Notes under the pieces: generated by a model
What the model was told of the DNA's origin: nothing
Seen by the model: only the letters and a program-made list of their open reading frames with translations
Databases searched by the model: none
Shown here: positions 57,640-64,000 of the stretch, piece by piece
Position numbering within the stretch: the first letter of the stretch is position 1
Layout of the letters: each line of letters starts with the position of its first letter
Program-made: the position numbers and the translations under genes
NCBI RefSeq assembly: GCF_009730915.1
Contig: NC_052478.1
Span: forward strand, 21,680,387-21,744,386
Origin: Dioscorea cayenensis subsp. rotundata
Lineage: Eukaryota > Streptophyta > Magnoliopsida > Dioscoreales > Dioscoreaceae
Length of the DNA: 64,000 nt
Reading direction: 5' to 3'

Positions 57640-59296
57640 TGCAACACATCTCACAACCTTCGCTATTTCCCCACTCTTATAAATCCCATCCGCCGCCGCC
57701 ACCGGCCTCAACGCCACCTTCACATCTTCCGTCAGCATCATAGCATTCATTCTCTGCTCCGCATACAAGGGCCACGCTATCATGGGCACGCCATGCATCA
57801 CACTCTCCAGCGTTGAGTTCCACTCCACAGTAGGACAAGAACCCACCCGTCGCTCCGTGCCCCTAACACCCACACCTCACGGGGCCCACGACGGCACCAA
57901 TAAACCCACATTCTTAGTCCTCTCCACGAACCCTTCTGGCAAAAACACAACCGGGTCGTCGATGTTCATTGAATCGAAGTATTTGGCGTCGATGGATTCA
58001 ATGTCGGACGGGTCCGGACCACCCACAAGAATCTCTGCCCGCTCATCTGTAACCCGCAGGCCAACTCTTTCATCTGGCGCATGTCAGCATGCCAACGTTG
58101 CCGAATGACATGTACATCATGGACTCTTTTGGTTGTTTGTCGAGCCAAGATAAGCAGCTGACCAGTTTGATGTCGGGTGAGCCGGACTGGATTAGCGGAC
58201 CGACTAAATAGACAGGTGGGCACGTGTTGTCTTCTTTGTTAATGATCTTGGCCGTTTCTTGCTTGATGTCTTTGAAGGTATTGACGAGTATTCCGTCAGC
58301 ATCTCAGAAACGCCTTCCCTGGTGGACAATCTGTTGACAGGCTTTACTCAGAACCTCATGCTAAGAAGACATTGACCAGACATTGGAAGGTGGCTACGTT
58401 GTACGTTGCATGGTGCCTGAGCTGCAGATTGGATGGGAGGAATTAAGAATTCACGTTGAATGTTTACTTTTCAAAGTAGCTTTATGCTTTTTGTGTTTTG
58501 TCTTATCTTTGCTTTAAGTTTAATTGTTGTGTCAGTAGTTTAAGTCAACTGTTTCCTCTATATATATATTGTATCTCTGTTTGCTTTGAAGTCAAGTCTT
58601 AATATATCAATTAAGCTTCAGTATTCCTCTAAGGCTTCCAACAAGTTGAGTGTCTAGAGGCTTGTGAGTGCTGTGCATTATCTTTATCTTTGATCCTTAA
58701 CACAATCCACTCTGTAAGCGTCGTTGGACCTGCCTTGCATGGGAGGAAGCAGTTCAGAATCGGGCAGAGGCATGCACCCTGGCAACTGCAGCGGCTCCGG
58801 TAGGTCCCGGTACTGCACGTCGTTGAAGCGTCCAACTCTGGCAAATGGAGAAACAGGGAAAGGGTAAACAAGTTGGAAGGAAAGAACAAGAAGGAAGGTA
58901 TGCCGAGTTGTTTGGAAACAGTAAACGCATCAGTGGTGAAGAGGTCAGCAATGAAGGCTACTAGATGAGCGCTTTGCTGCAGGGTTTGGAGGAGAGAGTG
59001 GAGGGCAGGAAGGGAGCGGATGGTGGCGAGGGGAGAGACGACTCGATTGTCCCTGTCGGAAGAGATTTCGGCGAGAGAAACGGGAGGGAGGTCGAGAGAG
59101 GTGATGGGATTTGAGGGAGGGCATTGAGGAATGCCTCTGGTGTTAATAGAGGCGGACTCGGCGAAGGTGATGAAAAGTGACTGAGATTGAGTGGCGGCTG
59201 ACGAGCTGCTTGGCGAACTCGCCGAAAGGGATAAGGTGACCCTATGCCATGTGCTGGCAAGACTGCTACTTGAACAGCTTCGTTATCACCTTCCAT
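57640..59296 (-). pseudogene. UGT72-like UDP-glycosyltransferase pseudogene
   Basis: UGT72-type enzymes glucosylate phenylpropanoids and related phenols. From the start codon at 59296 the pieces are: QVAVLPAHGIGSPYPF and TPEAFLNALPQIPS; then FFPSNLFTLSLFLHLPELDA in a new frame (about 58889-58820). After a solo LTR follow DADGILVNTFKDIKQETAKI, PPVYLVGPLIQSGS, CLSWLDKQPKES and MKELACGLQMSGQRFLWVV. The PSPG donor-binding box remains as WAP and, after another shift, [19 protein letters not shown] then LYAEQR. The GGFLSHCG-type part is scrambled and the C-terminus is lost to the Gypsy LTR. Frame changes, a TGA just before DADGIL and two insertions show that it is dead. Confidence 0.8.
58332..58702 (+). 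mobile_element. Solo LTR with perfect 5-bp target duplication
   Basis: The 371-bp insert starts TGTTGACAGG and ends CCTTAACA, with CAATC directly on both sides (58327-58331 and 58703-58707). TG...CA ends and a 5-bp duplication are the signature of LTR retrotransposon integration followed by LTR-LTR recombination. The orientation is a guess from the TATA-rich stretch at about 58559-58570. Confidence 0.85.
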
Positions 59297-61208
59297 TGTT
59301 GATGTTTAGAGATCGAGAAGAAGAAGAAGAAGAGGGAGAGTGCAGTGTTGGATCGTGGTCGTGTATATCAACTTGGTTGAGACAGATCGGATAAGAAAGT
59401 AGGGCAACAAAGTGTATTAAGATAAGAGGAAGTGACTTAACTGAAGCTGTTATCATTTGAGCAAAATACATGCTTATAAAGACTAAACAGTCATGGGTGA
59501 GCTAAGACCCAAGTGGCATAGAGACATAGCTACACAAGCAACATTTAAAGACTACATTGATATGTTTTGAAATGATTGAAGTGATAATTATTTAAAGTTT
59601 GGTGATTTACTAAAATACTAACCCCTCATTACTTATAAAATTTTTTAATAAAAACCTAATTATTAATAAACTATTTAATTATTAGTTCATAGCAAGACAG
59701 ATAATGACACAGCCGATTGAGGTCGGAGACAAACACACAAAACATAAGAACAACATGAATAACGAAGCAATGAGCTTAGTGGATCGTGTTGAGAAAGAGG
59801 AAGAGCATGTCATGCATACCTAAAAGTAACGTGCAGGCAACCATAGCAATGGAGACATGCATTTTCGAAGGTTGGCAAGTAAAAATAACATTACTCAAAC
59901 GAGTGGAATCTATGCATGTACTAGACGGCTCATATAAGAGTCTTCAAGTATATTTCATTTGATATTATATATAAAATATGGGAATTCTTTATCTTTTAAT
60001 AATTTGTTTTACTAAAATTAAGAATATAGGCAATACCTCATTATTTATTATGCTATAAATAATTTATAAAAATAAAATTAAGGGGAAAAATTATTTTATC
60101 AGTGAGTTAAAACATAATATTGTGCAATAATAAGTAAAACTAAATGGAAAGAACTGATGGCACCGGGGAATTAAAAAATCGACTCATTAAAAACGAAAGA
60201 AATCAAAACAAGGCACTTTGAAATTAATAGTTCTCTTTGCAAAGAATGAAAACATCAATAAGACTTATTTTTAAATATAAACATTTTGTGTAGAATATTC
60301 ATGCTTACCATCGTGTTAATTACACCAATGTTATGTTATGATTCATTGGGACTCATTTAAGTATGTATTGTGCAAATAGATTACAAGAGCTAATCCCAAT
60401 GAAGAGATATTAAAGTGAGGGGCTTGGAAAAATGAGAAAAGAAGATTGTCAAGCCGGGGCCTGCTTGTACTGTACGTGTTAGGAGCTATGGAGTTATCTC
60501 TTTGGGATGAATCTATATCTTATTTATCTTTACATTTTTTCTTAATCTTGTTCCTCTTCTGTTGCTGAGAATATAATATTTTGGAGCTCAGATTTATGGT
60601 TTGTATGGTGTAAGAATATTACTTTTTTCATTTGGTGGTTTGAACCCATTATTTATTGTTGATTTGACGCTGTTCTGAATGGATGAATTACATCATCTGA
60701 TGCATTAGTTTCAGTAAATTTCCCATCTGTGAGTTGCTTTATCAAATTGTCTTGAAAAACCAGTTCAGTACATGCTATTAGGGTGTATAATTAAAAATTC
60801 ATAACAAACTAAAAATATTGTAACAAGTCCGATAATTAATTTAATAATAAAATAAGTAAGATAAACTAATCAATATAATAATTACAATCATTAAACAAAC
60901 ACACATGATAGATTTTTATTAAGAAAAATAGCATATATAAGGGATAATCTCATCAGAAGTGTCTATATTTTTTAAATATATAAAAATTTTAAATATATAT
61001 ATATATATAATCCATAACTTCAAAACCAACACAAAAATTTTGTAATATAAAAATTTTTACCGCAATATTAAATTTAATTTATCCTAAATATTTTAAAAAT
61101 TAAAAATATTTACCAACACATTGAAACTCGAAAACACACTCATTCAATCAAATCATAACATAATAAAGAACATGGAGTACATAGATAGACTCTTAAAAAA
61201 GAAAGAAC
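59297..61208. other. AT-rich DNA, no gene seen
   Basis: The first part is 5' flank of the UGT pseudogene, with a GAA-rich tract at 59311-59335. The remainder is AT-rich intergenic DNA with a TA tract near 60990-61008. Confidence 0.6.
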
Positions 61209-61617
61209 TGTTATAAACAAATATTTTAATGGATGCCTCATCAGAAGAATTTCACCCGAGAGTGTACCGGCATTACTATAGTAACTTCCTAGACATCACC
61301 GTAGCTACCGCAACATCAGAGGTACCCCCCATGTGGTACTCGAAAGCACCACGGCATCAAGCATTATTCCACCAACTGGTAGAGTTTTGGACCGCCTGAT
61401 CGAATCGATCCCTACCGCTCATTCAACTCTCAGAACCCCTATAAATACCCCTCATTTCTGTATATTTTGTGATATAGAAAAGAGAAGAGAAAGAAAAGAA
61501 AGAAATAAAAGAAGAAAGAAGAAGTAGCTAATTCTTCGTGGTTTTCTAGTGTTTGTAAAATACTCGCTCTCTATTCTTATTACTATCTTTACATTTATAA
61601 CATATATATTCTTAATA
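61209..61617 (+). repeat. 5' LTR of Copia element 2
   Basis: The 409-bp LTR starts TGTTATAAACAAATATT, as does the inverted LTR at 45393. It shares GGCATTACTATAG, AACTTC, CCCCATGTGGT, ATTCCACCAAC and CCTATAAATACCCC with that LTR. The last base before the internal region is A in TTAATA instead of TTAACA. Confidence 0.8.
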
Positions 61618-64000
61618 CGTTATCGCACTTTAATTTGCTCATATGATTTTTAATTTTCTTTCACTCATCTAATATATATAGTTATATATGTGGAATCCAT
61701 TTCTAACACTCGAATGCAGGAAGGATCGATAGTGTAATATAATACTAGCAAACCATAAGCATTTTATTCAACAACAATACATAAGATTTTCTTAGAAGCA
61801 TACATAAAAACATACAAGATTAAAGCTCACCAAGGCTACATATTGCCAGATTTTTAAAATAAACAAGAAAACAATAATATTATTATTACAATGAGGTTTT
61901 CCATCAAATCCAAATTAGCAAGCATCATCTTCTTTCCAAGGGCGACCCTCCGATCCCCGCGATCGCCGACAAAATCGTAAAAACCCGGCCGCCCCTTTTT
62001 CTCCGTCCGCCTCTTCTCTACTCCGCACGGCCCTTCAACCTCGGCCGGCTTTTTCTCCTGTCTACAACTCGACCGACTTTTTCTCCGCTCGGCCCCCTAT
62101 TTTCTCTCTCCACTATTTTTTACTTCTTCTTCCCTTTTAACTTATAATCACTTTCAAACAAATTTTACTCCCAATGCCGCAATAATCGCAGCTGCATGTA
62201 ACAATGCACTCCGTATACATGAATAGTAGCCATATATATGAATAGTAGTTATACTGAACAAGACCGTATATATGAAACAAAGATAGATGCTTTTATATTT
62301 TATTCTATACTCTCTATTCTAATTACATGCTATATTATTATTTTGAAGAGAAAATGGCAAATATTGCAAAAAGAGAATTTGAGGCCCTTCAAATCTCGTG
62401 GAGCAATTATATATCCCTGAGCCCTCGATATCAAGCTCCATCCGAAAGCAAGAAACCCGAGTAAAACTATCGAGGCTAATAACAATGAGCCTAGTGATAA
62501 TAAGGCTAAGGCCTTAATATTTATAAGGCATCACATCACGATGGCCTCAAGAATGAATACTCGACTATCGAGGATCCACAGAATTGTGGTTATCCCCAAA
62601 GAGAGATTCAACATCTCGAATCGGGCTCTACTCGCCCAAAAGCACGCAATGATTGGTCAAGCCCTCGTGTTTCAAGATTTTAAAAGCTGCAAGAATATAA
62701 TTCCGAAAGTCATTTAAAAATTAGTTTCAAGATTGCCTCCGGAGAAACAAATGATGTAAGGAAACGATGCTCGAGAAAAATATTTACAACATTTCACGCA
62801 AGAAATGTTATATTACAACAACAATATAGAGAAAAGAATTTTTACAAAAATTCTCGAATTAATTTCTTGTCTCCTCGCGACGGAACAAAACAATGAATCA
62901 TCGATCTGACACATCATCAATCCTCACCATCCGGATCACGACCACCGCCGTAAATTAATTTTGGGCAAAGAAGATGGCGTGGTCGCGCTGCTAGTTTTTA
63001 AAAACCGCGCTGACGTAGGAAATTACGGTGGTCGAGGACTCACTGGTCGTGCGGGGTCAAATAATATCGACCACGCGACAACGTAATCGATGTACATCAA
63101 TGTAAGCAAACAAAGCCACAAGACGGGGTTAGAGACAAAGAAAGATACATGCTATCGTCTAGGGCTCGGAAGGTCATCGTCCGAATTTGTAGGACCCTCA
63201 AAATATTTTGTCCATCTTTTACCAAGAATCACTTTAAAAACAAGAAAGGTAAAGATATCGAGACAAATTCTGGCTGACAACCCCATAGTTGATCCAATCG
63301 AGGATAATTCCATAAATAATTTAAATGTAACCTGAAAAATACATATTTAGATACGCTCGATTTCTATGTATCAGTTTGTAATACGCCTTTTATGTTTTAT
63401 TAAATTATGTTTATCTTTTTGTTTTGTTAGAATACTAGCCGATGATGAACGCATTATCGATCATGGACAACGCATACTATTTTTCGACAAGAAAAAAATA
63501 TATTTTATATCCTTATCAACGAGAAAGGCATATATAGTCACAATAGCGTGGTCATCGACCGGGTCAAGGTTCTCGGAGAAGCGCATTGATGTCGCTAAAA
63601 TCGAACATCCTGCATATGAAAAATGCCTCTATTCCCCAAGTCTAGGAGGAAACCTTTTAAGCTTTTGAAAGATATACGCCCTCAATGGATATCATTTAGA
63701 GATCGTTGATAAGGAAGGAAAAGAATATCTTTTATATTACACAAGTCATTTCTTCACGCCAAAAACGCAGACTTGAAAGCTTTCCTCAGATATCCTCGTG
63801 ATTATATTTTTACACGACAAAGTGACTGGATCACATACTGTGATTAACCCCTGAAGGTTAATGACCCGTAGATATTTAAAAATACGGCATGAAAAGACTT
63901 GGACATCCGGTGCTATTATGTCACACCGGATTATTACTAGTTCTCATGGACACCCAATCGAAGGATTATAAAATCCTAACACATAACGAATACGCATGTT
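61209..64000 (+). mobile_element. Second Copia element of the same family, plus strand, cut by the window end
   Basis: The 5' LTR is 61209-61617 (TGTTATAAAC...TTCTTAATA). CGTTATCGCA follows, where a primer binding site is expected. Gag-like sequence lies at about 62330-62860 (KALIFIRHHI, ERFNISNRALLAQKHA). A zinc-knuckle region has no clear frame. A protease-side segment is at 63480-63665 (FFDKKKIYFISLSTRKA) and GAG-pre-integrase at about 63885-63935 (RLGHPGAIMSHRIITSS). The element is opposite to the copy at 44990. Its integrase and RT would lie beyond the window. Confidence 0.8.

Overview
This is nuclear DNA of a flowering plant. It is AT-rich between genes, its genes are split by GT-AG introns, one product carries a plastid transit peptide, and the gene families are plant families (PRPS9, DUF616, MIP1/DUF547, PADRE, CASP-like, plant formamidase, UGT). 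I cannot fix the species. Two runs of exactly 1000 N (38877-39876 and 51270-52269) are assembly gaps of unknown true length.

Genic part (2.6-44.6 kb). In order: a 75-residue conserved membrane protein (minus, 2600-4802); plastid ribosomal protein S9 (plus, 12377-14531); a six-exon DUF616 (TOD1/MUCI70-like) Golgi-type protein (plus, 15549-19724); a 12-exon MIP1-leucine-zipper/DUF547 protein (plus, 23874-26719); a single-exon PADRE (DUF4228) protein (minus, 28464-28931); a three-exon CASP-like 5 membrane protein (minus, 35584-37716); and an acetamidase/formamidase gene (plus, 41966-44594) with a second copy of its first exon upstream at 40785-41006. These are ordinary single-transcript genes with no operon-like logic.

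Mobile DNA. A decayed element carrying a ULP1-type (C48) protease fills about 5.97-12.26 kb and ends about 120 bp before the S9 start codon. A 929-bp hAT-like non-autonomous element (29256-30184) has a perfect 8-bp target duplication, and an older relative lies at 5237-5938. Smaller MITEs and tRNA-derived SINEs are scattered. From 44.99 kb onward the window is almost wholly transposon: a Copia element (minus, 44990 into the gap), a Gypsy LTR remnant, CACTA-like subterminal repeats, a Gypsy LTR plus gag (minus), a UGT72-like pseudogene split by a solo LTR with a perfect 5-bp duplication, and a second Copia of the same family (plus, 61209 to the window end). The last formamidase exon is not seen; the Copia sits just beyond the last visible exon.

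Themes. (1) Local tandem duplications of about 60-250 bp recur in introns and exons: a tripled small exon in the MIP1 gene, a doubled first exon in the formamidase, repeat arrays in four introns, and several intergenic duplications. (2) Three otherwise well conserved genes (S9, DUF616, formamidase) each need a one-base correction to read through, which points to assembly indels rather than true gene death. I did not find a clearly new biological system. The best leads are the tripled MIP1 exon, the alternative formamidase first exons, and the ULP1 element with its orientation-switching short repeat.
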